NCBI GenBank assembly: GCA_947561715.1
Contig: OX387202.1
Location: 2,108,001 to 2,172,000, forward strand
Direction of reading: 5' to 3'
DNA: 64,000 bases
Source of the DNA: Ascidia mentula
Taxonomy: Eukaryota > Chordata > Ascidiacea > Phlebobranchia > Ascidiidae
This document shows, in pieces, positions 1 to 11,414 of the stretch. Position 1 is the stretch's first letter. Each line of letters starts with the position of its first letter. The notes under the pieces are model-generated. The model did not search any database and was not told the DNA's origin. It worked only from the letters and a program-made list of their open reading frames with translations. The position numbers and the translations under genes were made by a program.

Positions 1-640
1 AAACATGCAGAGCCCAGTATGTTGGGCAGACAAAAAACAAGTTTTCCACTCGCTGGAATGCCCACGTCCACTTGGTACTAGTTCGAGTGCTCGCTAGATA
101 GTGATGCTACGGCGCTAGGTAACCATTACCTGAACAAGCATAGCGAAACCTTCCAGCAAAGACCCACATTACCAAGTTGCTATGACGTGACGTTCGTGCA
201 GAAATCACCTGCAGGGTGTTTGGACCTGTATGAGGACTTTTGGTTGCACAGAATACGGGCACAGATCAATACGCAAACCATGGTAACGCCATCATGCAAA
301 TAGCTTGGTTCACATTTTTCCGCCCGCAGGTTTATGTTTGCATAACGGGTTGATGTTTTTGTGTCGTTTGTCGTTCACCTGTTTTTATCAATTTTATCAT
401 TCACCGAGTCTTATCGATCACACCTGTTCGCCCACAGACCTACATGCCTGCAGTTCGCGACATTTAAACCCAGCAGTTATTGCTTGAAAACCGCAATTTT
501 TTATTTATTTTTAACTTTCGCAAAAATTGTTTTATGCGTTAGGTACTTCACTTTTTCCTTTCTGTTTTTCCTTTTTGGCAGTTGGAGAAACTGATGATGC
601 CTTTATAGGCGAAATATATTTTTCTCAAAAAAAAAAACAT
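1..640 (+). mobile_element. Penelope-like retroelement, 3' end (truncated by window edge)
   Basis: The first 300 bases encode the C-terminal GIY-YIG endonuclease typical of Penelope-like elements. They are followed by about 300 bases of T-rich 3' sequence ending in an A-run near 628-638. Just before the A-run, at 591-615, lies CTGATGA, a GCC/GGC stem and GAAA, which resembles the hammerhead ribozyme core that this element class is known to carry. No matching stem I or cleavage triplet is visible, so I do not call it an active ribozyme. The 5' part, including the reverse transcriptase, lies outside the window. Similar tails occur near 17.53 kb and 63.62 kb. Confidence 0.7.
3..303 (+). pseudogene. 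GIY-YIG endonuclease domain of a Penelope-like element
   Basis: Frame 3 starts with AQYVGQTKNKFSTRWNAH, the YVGQT-x-RW-x-H signature of GIY-YIG nucleases. It then runs into a stop at about 93. A neighbouring frame picks up at about 95 with ALGNHYLNKHSE and YEDFWLHRIRAQINTQ and ends at TAG 301-303. The Glu of LYEDFW fits the conserved metal-binding acidic residue of the fold. In Penelope-like elements this domain nicks target DNA for reverse transcription. One frameshift near position 90-95 separates the halves, so this copy is inactive. Family assignment rests on motif recognition only. Confidence 0.75.
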
Positions 641-972
641 CTGAGCTGTCCACAGATTGCTTTGAAAACATATTGAAAACGTGTTACATTGCGCAAAATC
701 GTCCGGACGCTGATCGCCCATCACTGTTTATGCGGTATTTTGGTTATTCGCTGTTAAAGTTTGACGACAAATATGAGTTCATACTTCCTTTAAAACGCTG
801 TGACAATATGTCAACGAAATAACTTCCTACTGTATTTTGTAATGACTGACACATAAGCCCGTTTACATGGTGCGTTAAACCGGTAGTTTGAGCCAAAATT
901 TGTTTATTGTTTCAATGCAAACTTCCAATACAAGTTAATGTGATGACAGTATTAAAGAGCCAGAAAATGAAA
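641..972. other. Intergenic, no recognisable feature
   Basis: Between the Penelope-like tail and the first terminal-inverted-repeat element I see only AT-rich unique-looking sequence, with no credible exon or RNA. Confidence 0.4.
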
Positions 973-1712
973 TAGGGGAGACCCGGGATACCTCGGACTA
1001 GGTGTTTTACGTCACAATTAGGTATTGTTAAGACACTTCCACAAAAGCTTTTTGTCCCCATCAAACGTTAACAGGAACTTTAGAGTTAAATCATGTCTCC
1101 TTAGAAAATTATATTCGAAAGTCAATTTATCAGTGAAACCAAGTTTAATTTGTATGTGTAAGGCTATATATCAGTCACAGTTAATCAAAATGCAGTAATT
1201 GTTGGTTGATTGCATATTCAAATATGCATTCTTGGATGGGACAAATAATGATTTTGTTTACAAAATCAAAATGTTTACAAATACGGTCATATTTTAATAA
1301 TTTCTATGTCGTCACGTGCATACTTCGGACATCATGGCAAGTAATCGCGAGAAGACCATGCACACTTTTTAATTTTATGAAAAATTATCAGGTCATAGAA
1401 GAGAATAAACAGAGACTGGATGAAATGATTGAATTTTGGCAAGAGCCCCATAGACAAAAATTTGTTGTTGACCCGAAAATCTATGATATTCGTGCTGCCG
1501 TGAAAAGTGCACGTGTGGAAAGGTCGAAACAGCAAGTGACCACGCCTAGATTCCAGAAAACTTGAAAGATATTTTATCTGTGAATACCCGAATGCTGATA
1601 TTGCGCCGACCTTGATTTCAGTTATTGGCAAAACAAACAAAAAATAACGTCTGTGAAAACTTGCTGTCCGAGCTATTCGTTGTCACGTCCGATATTTCCC
1701 CGGTACCTGGGT
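973..1712 (+). mobile_element. TIR DNA element, copy T1 (3' end missing)
   Basis: It begins with TAGGGGAGACC, the terminal inverted repeat seen at both ends of the fuller copy T3 (58516-59640), and it is collinear with T3 and with the inverted copy T2 (47214-48105). Homology stops near 1712, directly beside an orphan exon of the LRR-ZU5 gene family. The conserved interior contains short open stretches, for example around 1381-1565, but stops differ between copies and no transposase is recognisable. It is probably a non-autonomous element of a TA-inserting superfamily (Tc1/mariner/pogo-like), an inference from the terminal TA. Confidence 0.6.
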
Positions 1713-1861
1713 GGACTCACAAAAAACACTCAACAATCGACGCCCAGTTCATCACAAGGTTGTAATGTGTTTGCTGAATGCACACAGGCATAAACTGAGG
1801 AAAATGCTAACATTTGAATATATTTTTAGATGCTGGTCATTCATGCAGCAAAGCTTATTAG
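1713..1861 (+). pseudogene. Orphan last two exons of the LRR-ZU5-UPA family (fragment D)
   Basis: A piece of the penultimate exon, reading TKNTQQSTPSSSQ, ends at 1758 before a GTTGT donor-like site. After an intron ending in TTTTTAG, the last exon at 1830-1861 reads DAGHSCSKAY and stops. This matches the last exons of gene B (DSEPSCSKDC) and gene A (DSESSCSKDC) in splice phase and spacing. The upstream side is cut by element T1. The following sequence to about 1950 closely resembles the 3' flank of fragment C at 55.96-56.05 kb. It is a relic of a further paralogue. Confidence 0.65.
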
Positions 1862-1956
1862 TTTTATCTTTCAATCCTTGTTGTAAATTTTATAATTTAA
1901 GATTTAAATCGTCTTTATGCAACGTGACATCATATATGAAGGAATGTGGCAAAAAT

Positions 1957-1985
1957 GATAAGCAAAGTGGATCCAATAAATATTA
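1957..1985 (+). repeat. Terminal fragment of the fold-back hammerhead element
   Basis: GATAAGCAAAGTGGATCCAA matches, with one change, the terminal inverted repeat of the element at 59176-59368 and the left end of the one at 52073. Nothing more of the element is present. Confidence 0.5.
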
Positions 1986-1989
1986 AGCA

Positions 1990-4900
1990 CTTTTCCTGCA
2001 ATAGTCAGACAATTTCTCTGTACGAGTCTTACAAATACACTTTAATTGTTTTCTTGGTTTATAATATTTGCACTTGTTGTCTTCTGATGCAGTTTTGTGT
2101 GTCCCAAAATTTACTGGACGTTTTCCAAACTTGGATTTGTTTGATTGGCACTTCCGTAAACACTTCTTTTTACTGGGTGTCATTTTGTGTTACTCAGCTA
2201 TGCAATGTACATTAGTATTTCGGTGAATGATTTTTCATTCATTAATGGAAAATTTTTATCGGTTAGTGCAAACGAAGTCATTGAATGATTTGAGGAATGT
2301 GTGAATTGTGTATTATTAGTACCTATGGGCTATTGTTGACGCGAAATGTCAGCAAAACGTACGCAAGTCGATTCTAGGTCTCATAAGAATTATTACAGTG
2401 ATTTCAAACTTTTTTCATCCAAGAATAAATCCTACCCACGCATAATATTGCTGACTTACAATGTGTTTAGCCGTGGCCGATCATTATAGATCAGAGTAAA
2501 CACTCGACTCAAAATTTAACCTCTGTGCTTCAAAAACATGGCAAGAAAAAGCGCATAGAAAGCAATAAATTTAAATCCTAAGAGCTTTGATTTAAATTGG
2601 TCAAACTAAAGTAAAGATTGTTGCATGAAACAATAGAAATATCTTTCTCAACTTGTATTCCTTTCGAAAATTGTAAAATATAAAAAACGAACCTTCAGGT
2701 ATCGGTTGTCGCTGTGAATTCTATGAAGTCGCACGATCCGACCGGACAATTTAGTAGGATAAACTTAATGTGCTGGCGGCAGTTGGAAAAGAAAAAAAAG
2801 GCAATTAAGCCGTATGGGTAACCTAAGCAACCAAACTAACGACGTAAATAAAGTTAAAATAATCCTGGGTATTTATTTGGCAAAAATAAATATGGTGAAA
2901 GTAAACACAACTACTTCCAGTTAATCGGAAAACAAAGACAAATTAAGCATAAACAACTCACTTAGAACATTTAGGTGATTAAGCTATATAATTAAATGAC
3001 GTAATCGACCTAACCGGTAAGCAAATCCAAAAAAGAGAAAAAGGACAAAAAATCAGGGTGGTCAACCGCAGGCTAACAAGAAGCAACAATAGTGCCTGAA
3101 GGAGTTTTGTTTTTTAACTGTTGCTGTTTTAGGGTCTAAGCTGTTGGTGTTTTCCATTTTGCGCCTAATTGCTTATCAACAGAGAAAATGTTAAAACTGA
3201 CTACAGGAAATAGCATGTACAAGTCGATGACCGGCGGATCTGTCTGTACAAATCAATATGTTATATATGTGCAAAAAAGCAATAACAATTTATGTGTTTC
3301 GTCTCTGTTGTTTGGTACTCAGTTTTGAGTACTCAACGATTCGACATTTACTGAAAGGTACCACACAGTGGAAATCAGTGTGCCAGCTAGTGCAAAAGCA
3401 GCTCTCAATATGTTTTAATCCTCGGACTTCAAAATAAGTAAAAGACGATGAGCGCCAATGCATAATGTTTCTTTCCAACAGAAATGTTAATTTCGCCTAT
3501 TACTGCAGTTTTTGTCCAAAGAGAATAGCAATGAAATAAAAAATTAACAACACAACAAAACCCATCAGTGATTTCACTTTAGGGATTGACAAGACAAAAA
3601 ATATAGCCGATAAAACGTTAAAACTTTTTCTGTGACAAGCGGCCATGGTCACACGTACACAAAACGCCAAGAGACCACACTCAAGTAGATTATGGCAAAA
3701 ATGTTCAGGGATCCACCAGCAACGGTTATCACAATGTCGCAGGTCCGGCATTTTTTGCCCCTATTCAAAACTTATAAACTCGCACCTGAACAACTGCAAC
3801 TGGCGAAGTGGACTTACCGACGCGCCTCGTACATGCTGCGGGTAACATACTTCTTCTAGAACACCTTCTAAATCCTGTCAGTGTGCTTCTGTAAGATACA
3901 TTTATTTTCTCTCTAGGGCCGCGCACGTCCCACCCAATTTTAATGCCAGAGCGACATTAAGAAACCATGCTGGTTCCACGTCAGAGATGAATTTTCATCC
4001 TTCGGTAACTTATCTACTCAAACTGCTTCACCATTTGATCTTCGAGTTATTCGGATTCAGCTGTTTGCTGGTGAAAACGACAGAGAGATTGGATCAACAA
4101 CTATTCAGACTCATGCGTTGACGCCATCAAAGCACAGTTAAGACTACTGCTATATAGTAGGCAAAATACTTACACGTGCAATTCACGTTTTAGTAAAATG
4201 CTAATTATTTTTTTTGGATGTTTATAGTGGCACTGGACAGATTAAGCCGAAAAAAACGAAAATCAACTTACATCGCGAACTTTTGCGCTTCCCCGCAATA
4301 TCTCTCTCGGTGTCGTCTGATGTTGCGAAGTGAAATAAACCTAAATGCAAGTGTGAATGGAAATCATTATTCACTAAATCAAGCAGAACAAATTAAACGT
4401 ACATTTTGCCACAATCCTCACAAACCGCACTTCGGTTGCACTTATTTTCATATGACGTGGCCTCATCGGTTTTAGCCAAATGCATGTCACAAAATCCGCA
4501 ATGAAGTCTTGCACGCATGTTTTTGCCGGCTTTCAAGATGTGCGATAATAAATCAAAAGCTAGGATTTATAGTGTGCCGCACCGCCTCCAATCGTGAGGT
4601 TCCTGAATCTCTCAATTGGCTCAACCCTTTATAACCCTTTATAAGCTTGTCAAAGATGGGCACGCCCCTTTGAAAAGGGAAATAGGTAAAATATGAAACT
4701 ATCAGATGGATCAAGAAAAAAGAAATGCGCAGATGCGTATGTAGGTATCGAACCCGTGGGGTTTTTGTTGTCAAATTCTGAACATACGCGGGTAAGGTAT
4801 CAAAACAAGGACCCAGCCATAATCTGATAAGGACAAAATACCTTATGGTCGAATGTGTAGCCTGGTTCGTGACAAACAGACTGCGCATGGAATTAAGAAA

Positions 4901-6285
4901 TATTGGAAATAAACAGCAGAAAAGGAAATACGTGAGACTACGATCGAATCATACAGGAAGCAATTTACCCGCCATACAAGAGATTTGCGAAGATAAAGAT
5001 CAGCCAGGCATAGATGCACTAGGACGGAACAGCTAACAATCCGAAGAAGCGGGGTGAGACCTGGGGGATGACAAAAAGAAGACACGCAGGGAAAGTCTCT
5101 CCCAATCTCTGCTCCCTTTTCGGTTGAGGGAGAATTCTATCGTACTCCCAGTCAAGAAAGGAAAACACAGAGTATCTGCAAGTGTCTCCGTGAGACAATT
5201 CCCCATTAAAAATGCATACGTATGAAACGGAAAGAGTATCTCAGAGACAGGAAGGAAGTATCTGAAATTCTCTCATCTGCTACCCACATACTACCTATCT
5301 CCCTAACTTAGATCGGGATGGACATTTCATAAAAGCACGAATAATTGGCCAATTAAAGGGTTCATATTTCCATAAATACAGTTCGACGTTGACCGAAAGG
5401 TGAAAATCTGTGTTCCTGTTATTTTAAAAGCAAGCGCATTGCCACAATCAACAAGTCGAAACACTGTATGTACCCAGTATGCAACTCTTAATGAATAGTG
5501 TGGCTCAATTAGCACGTATACAGTCCGACTTGTTTCTTTCATTTTCATCTATCTGAATTTATTTAAAATCCCAAAACCAAACGCTCAAATTCGCCACAGC
5601 AACAGCACATGAATACTCGACCAACTGCGTCAATGTTGGCATAACAAAAGCTCTCTGAAACAAACCTTGTGTCAAATCCACGATATACCTATTAGCAACG
5701 AAAAAAAATAGATTTCTGGTACTTCGCGAATAAAAGGAATCAGTGATTCGGCTTTAAAGTCTTACATATTCAAACTATGACATAATCAACATTTCAACGA
5801 AGTTGTCATTTAATTTATTGGCTGAAACTTGTATGTATAGATAGTCTCACAATAAATAAAGTTTACTTAATACTAACTGTCAAATCAACACCATAGAGTA
5901 TAAATTGAACTAATAATCTTTGCTGCACGAAGGTACAGCATAAATTAAAGTGAAATTTCCATCTTATCTTCCCCGATTGAGAACATATGTGTAGTGAATT
6001 ATAACGTATTTTTATCGCTTTTCAATGTTTTCACCAACATTCGTTCATTAACGCACGTCATTCTAATTCGCCTCGTCACGACTCGTGCGATTTTAATCCG
6101 ATTATGCGAACTCTTGCACGAGATAGAAATTACTTTTAGTCAGCTTCGCAAGGACAGAAATCCACAAAGCAAGAACGAAGGGCAACGCCTGCTTTGAGAG
6201 GAAGGCGGTTTTTACTCCAAACAATTTTGCTGCCACACTCACGGAATGCAGTTGAATAATTTGACTGTCAGTTAGTGGAATTTGC
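1990..6285. other. Long intergenic stretch with decayed repeats
   Basis: No gene, RNA or intact element is recognisable here. The short match around 3980-4040 (CAGAGATGAATTTTCATCCT and flank) resembles segments near 14.0 kb and 22.93 kb, so at least part is old dispersed repeat. The open frames present are short, lack homology signals and have no consistent splice context. Confidence 0.4.
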
Positions 6286-6289
6286 TACT

Positions 6290-7330
6290 TTCAGCTACTG
6301 TCGTAGAGCTGGAAAACATGGATACTCTTCTGACGATTTTGAAGTTCACTGATGATATGTAGCGCATTAACGGGAAAGCAATTATCTCGCTTATACCATT
6401 GAGTAAACAGGCATTGGTTGCCAACACCATCTATTGTTTCTGAGGCTTTGGATACTGTGCAGCACACCAACGAGTCACAAACACATCGCACAGAGTTGAA
6501 CGACCTCCATCTTCAGAATATTTTGACGCTTTTACTCGGTTATCCACAGTCATCTCGGCAACCTCGACAAAAAGTGTTCCATATTATTCATGTTTTTTCT
6601 CACCCTACTACCTGCATCATCAACCAGCTCACTGCCTTCAAGTTTGTTTCAACAGATTTGTCACGCAAACACGGTGGCCAGAGGTAATTCCCACTCAAGT
6701 TGCCACCGCCATAACCTGCGCCTACGCTTTTATCTACTATAAAACTTAACGTTGTGGTATTCCAGCCCACATGTTGTCCGATCGAGGACCGCAGTTCACT
6801 TCGGTGTAATCAACCAACTTTTGGGAATTCAACTTCAACCACCTCCTATCACCCACACCCCAATGGAATAATAGAGAGTTTATTGTCACCTTAAAAGTGT
6901 GATCATGAATCGTCTCAACAATTCCATCGGGTTGTCGAGCTACTTTCGATCTTGTTGGGACTTAATTAGGACTACCCCAAAAGAAGACAGGCAAAAGTCT
7001 TCAGCTGTGATGGTTTATGGCATATTATTGATGGTATCTGGGTTGTTTATTTATCTAATTAAAAAAGAACCGACAACGTTTTAATTCCACTTCCAGGAAT
7101 TTGCTCAAATATCTGCTTCCGACGCCCATGTCGATGCTCAACAACGTCTGCGTAAGTCGATTGAATACGTTTAAGCTCGACATCAACACATAGCAATAGA
7201 TAAGCTAAAGCTAGAAGCTTGACTTGTCAGTGCCAGCTAATGTTGTGCACCCCGGCCACGGAGAAGATCTCGACGCCCCTCAAGAAAGTTATCTTCACTG
7301 ATGAAAACTTTCTGGAAAGTGTCATAAAGT
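6290..7330 (+). mobile_element. Old Ty3/gypsy retrotransposon remnant (integrase region)
   Basis: Integrase-core wording is readable around 6.66-6.87 kb, including RWPEVIPTQ and LSDRGPQFTS. A related remnant lies in opposite orientation at 28.92-29.30 kb and shares the segment before the integrase. The copy is heavily broken and incomplete, with no LTR visible, and must be old. Confidence 0.6.
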
Positions 7331-7446
7331 TAGGTTCATTTGCTAAACTTTAAAGTCCTTAAAAGGAAGCTAACAATCCACGACCTGGTAGCGCACAGTC
7401 ATTAATCTTCGGTTTAATAGTAAAGTTGAATGGATCTTTTGTTTTC

Positions 7447-7598
7447 TGTTATATATTGTGTTTGTGTTGCAATTACCACGTGTGCTCGTTGAAGCGTAAC
7501 GACCGCTTTATAAGCACTCTGTATGCCGGAGAGGTCATTACAATAAATTACTCGAGGAAAGCGTGTATGTGGCTGTACCTGAAGGCAAATACTTTACA
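7447..7598 (+). repeat. 5' LTR of the young Ty3/gypsy element
   Basis: This 152-bp repeat starts TGTTATATATTG and ends TACTTTACA. It appears identical by eye to 11258-11409 and contains an AATAAA-like stretch near 7542. The bases just after it, beginning TGGCGACGAGG, are in the usual place for a primer-binding site. Confidence 0.93.
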
Positions 7599-10500
7599 CT
7601 GGCGACGAGGATGGGATCGTCTTACTTGGGAAGTGTTGGTGACTTTTGTGCTGAAACGGAAACATGGCCAACGTACGTGGAAAGAATTGAACAGTTCTTC
7701 AAAATTAATGACATTCCTAATGACAAAAAGGTACCGGCGCTTTTGAATTTTGTTGGTGCTAAGACATACAGTCTTTTGAAAGATTTGGTTGCACCCTCCA
7801 AAACTTACTCAAAAACGTACAAGGAAATTGTGAAAATTTTAACAGAACATTTTTGCCCTACGACCCTCAAAATTTCTGAACGTTTTAAATTTGGAAAGCG
7901 TGATCAAATTCCTGGAGAATCTGTAAATCAGTATGTTGCTGTTATCAGAAAGTTAAGTGAAAATTGTCAGTACGGTGATTTTTTGGACGATGCATTAACT
8001 CAAAGATTTGTTTGTGGTATACTTTCGGAGACCACACAGCGGCGTTTGTTAATTGAAAGTAATTTGAACTTTTCCCAAGCCGTGCTAATAGCTAACACTT
8101 TGGAAAAAGCCGATGCTGATACAAAAATAATGAGAAATAATGACATGTCCATTAACAAGTTTAGTAGAAATGAAAATCTAAGAAACCGAAGAGCGTGTGG
8201 CAGATGTGGTCGCTCTGGTCATGAAGAATTCAATTGCTTTCAAAAGTGCCACGTGTTACAAGTGTGGAAGAATTGGTCATATTGCATCGACTTGTCGGAA
8301 TCGAAGCAAGCGAAATTTAAACTACATTGCTTCCGAAGATCAACAGGTGCCAGTAAAATGTTGTTTAAATTCCATTGGTGTTACAGAAAATGATAATATA
8401 GTGCTTCGACCCCTAATTAACGTAAAACCTGTTATAATGGAACTAGATACTGGGTCTGCACTGTCTATTATGTCCGAAGCTGATTACAAAAAAATGTTTA
8501 AAGGCTCCACACTTCAACCAACAAGCATTGTTTTAAAAACTTATTCAAATGAGAGAATCATTCCTCTGGGGTTTCTGCGAGTTACGGTGGAATACCGATC
8601 TACCCGTTTATACTTGAACCTTTATGTTGTGGAAATAAATGGTCCGACTTTATTTGGTCGTGAGTGGCTGCGTGCCTTTTGTAAATCTGGAAGTCATGAA
8701 GTTTTTAGTTGTTTGAAGTTTAATGTAACAAACTGTCCGCTGGTCACCGGGTTTCCAGAGGTGTTTGATGACAAATTAGGAACATTAAAAAAAATAAAAG
8801 GAAAATTATATCTTAAATCTAACGCAAAACCTGTTTTCTGTAAGGCCAGATCACTTCCATACTCCATAAAGCAAAAAGTTGAAGCTGAATTAGAGAGGCT
8901 GACATCTGAAGGGATATTGGAGTCCGTTCCTTACAGTGAGTGGGCAACCCCTGTCGTACCCGTGTTGAAAAAGGATGGCTCCGTAAGATTGTGCGGAGAT
9001 TTTAAAGTAACTTTAAATCCAGTCTTAAACATAGAGCAATATCCCTTGCCTAAAGTAACTGATATTTTTGCCACGTTAGCTGGAGGAAATCGTTTTACAA
9101 AACTGGATTTAAAAAATGCGTATTTGCAAATGACAATGGAAGACGAATGTAAACATTTGCTTACCATTAATACGCACAAAGGACTCTTTCGTTACAACCG
9201 CCTAGTTTTTGGGGTAGCTTCAGCCCCGGCATTATGGCAAAAGGCTATGGATCAAGTGTTGCAAGGGTTAAAAGGAGTACAATGTTTATTGGATGATATG
9301 ATAATAACTGGAGCAACAGATCTAGAACATACAGAAAATCTGCGAAATGTTCTCCAGCGATTGTCGTCTTATGGGTTAAAAGTCAATCCGAACAAGTGTG
9401 AGTTTTTCAAGAATCAAATTGAATTTTGTGGCCATGTTGTAGATAAAGAGGGATTGCATAAATCACAAGATAAAATTGAGGCGGTCACGAATTGTCCGAC
9501 CCCACAGAATGTGTCCCAGCTTCGTTCGTTCCTTGGCCTAGTTAATTATTATCATCGATTTTTGCCCAATCTGTCATATTTGTTGCATCCGTTATGTGAA
9601 CTTTTAGAGAAAGGTCGTAGATGGAACTGGTCCTTGGAATGCATTCAGTCATTTAATAAAGCTCGTAAACTGATGGCTTCTGATAAGGTTCTTACGCATT
9701 ATGACGTAAATTTGCCAATTAAGTTAGCATGTGATGCATCGCCATACGGCATTGGTGCAGTTATGTCACATGTAATGCCGGAAGGCATTGAGCGACCAAT
9801 TGCGTACATCTCGAGATCTCTGTCTAAGTCCGAGAAAAACTATTCGCAAATTGATAAAGAAGCTTTAGCAATTGTGTGGGCTGTGCAAAAGTTTCACATT
9901 TACTTGTTTGGTCGACATTTTACGCTTGTGACTGACCACGAGCCTCTCACTTCTATATTTCATCCAAAAAGAAGCATTCCTGTAATGTCGGCATAACGGC
10001 CGAGGATATTGCTAAACACACACGTTCAGATAAAATTTTGTCACGGGTGTTTGCTTGCGTGACATCGGGCAATTGGGTGCCGGAAAGTGCCAATATGCCA
10101 TATTATTATCGAAGAAATGAGTTATCCACATTTTACGGATGTTTGGTTTGGGGACCCAGAGTGGTTATTCCAGAAAATCTAAGGTCCTCTATTTTGCAGG
10201 AATTACACAACGGACACCTGGGTGTTGTGAAAATGAAACAAATCGCACGAAATTACGTCTGGTGGCCCAACCTTGATAAACATATTGAAGAATTGTCCAA
10301 GAACTGTTCGGGGTGCTTACAAAATAGGAACGTACCACCTGTAGTAAAATACCACCCCTGGCAAACTTGTGTTAAACCATGGCAACGCATACATATAGAC
10401 TTTGCAGGTCCTGTGGAAAACCACATGCTCTTGGTGATCGTGGATGCCTATTCTAAGTGGCCAGAGGTAATCCCAATGCATTCCACCACGGCGGCTGCAA

Positions 10501-11257
10501 CTATAGACGAACTTCGCAACGTTTTCTCGAGGAACGGTATTCCGGAAAAGATTGTTTCTGACAATGGTCCTCAATTCATTTCACAGGAGTTCCAGACGTT
10601 CCTGAAGATGAACGGTATTCGTCATATGAAGACTCCTCCATACTCACCAGCCACAAACGGCCAAGCGGAGAGATTTGTACAAACCGTAAAGAGAGGTTTA
10701 CAGTCGATGTCAAACGAAACCGGGAGCATCAAAAGCAAACTGTCAAGATTTTTGCTGTCCTACCGCAATGCTCCTCATGCATTGTTAGGAGAGTCCCCTG
10801 CCAAGCTGTTCATCAAGCGCAATCTGAGAACCCGCCTGGATCTTGTTCAACCCGCGGGAGAGGGAAGGGTCGAGAAATGTGTAGAAAAGCACATCGACAA
10901 ACACCACGGGCAACGGCCACGAACATTTGCAGTTGGTCAAAAAGTGGCAGCCCTAGATTATCGCGCTCGTAGTAAGCGTTGGGCAGTTGGCGTCATTGAA
11001 AAAGTTCTCGGGCCACTGACCTATCTTGTACGTGTAAATTGTAAATTTATTTGGAAGCGTCACATTAATCAGTTAATTGACATGTCGGGAAATAACGTTC
11101 GTGATATTGTACAATGTAATTCGCCGTGTTTCGACGATTTTGTTTTTGATAACCGTTCCAACCTTTCGAACGACACTCATGCTCGTTATCCTACGAGAAC
11201 TCGACATCCGCCAACCAGATATGGATGTGAGAATTAGGATTTGTTTGTAGGGAGGAT

Positions 11258-11409
11258 TGTTATATATTGTGTTTGTGTTGCAATTACCACGTGTGCTCGT
11301 TGAAGCGTAACGACCGCTTTATAAGCACTCTGTATGCCGGAGAGGTCATTACAATAAATTACTCGAGGAAAGCGTGTATGTGGCTGTACCTGAAGGCAAA
11401 TACTTTACA
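11258..11409 (+). repeat. 3' LTR of the young Ty3/gypsy element
   Basis: This is the identical partner of 7447-7598. It is preceded by a purine-rich run (TAGGGAGGAT) consistent with a polypurine tract and followed by the TTTTC target duplication. Confidence 0.93.
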
Positions 11410-11414
11410 TTTTC

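Larger units (their letters stand above)
7447..11409 (+). mobile_element. Ty3/gypsy LTR retrotransposon, near full length, very young
   Basis: The element is 3963 bp long, with two 152-bp TG...CA LTRs and a 5-bp target duplication (TTTTC at 7442-7446 and 11410-11414). Parts in order are a gag-like region with a CX2CX4HX4C zinc knuckle (about 7.6-8.3 kb), an aspartic protease with LDTGSA (about 8.4-8.7 kb), reverse transcriptase with LLDDM at the active site (about 8.85-9.6 kb), RNase H (about 9.65-10.0 kb), and an integrase with an N-terminal zinc-binding region, DxE core and GPQFIS wording (about 10.1-11.2 kb). The LTRs look identical, so insertion was recent. It has all parts but appears broken in about one or two places. 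Size and layout recall the Cigr type described from Ciona; that link is inference. Confidence 0.93.

Noticed and set aside
4738-4760. tRNA or SINE B box (GGTTCGATACC on the minus strand)
   Set aside because: There is no A box at suitable distance and no second copy in the window.
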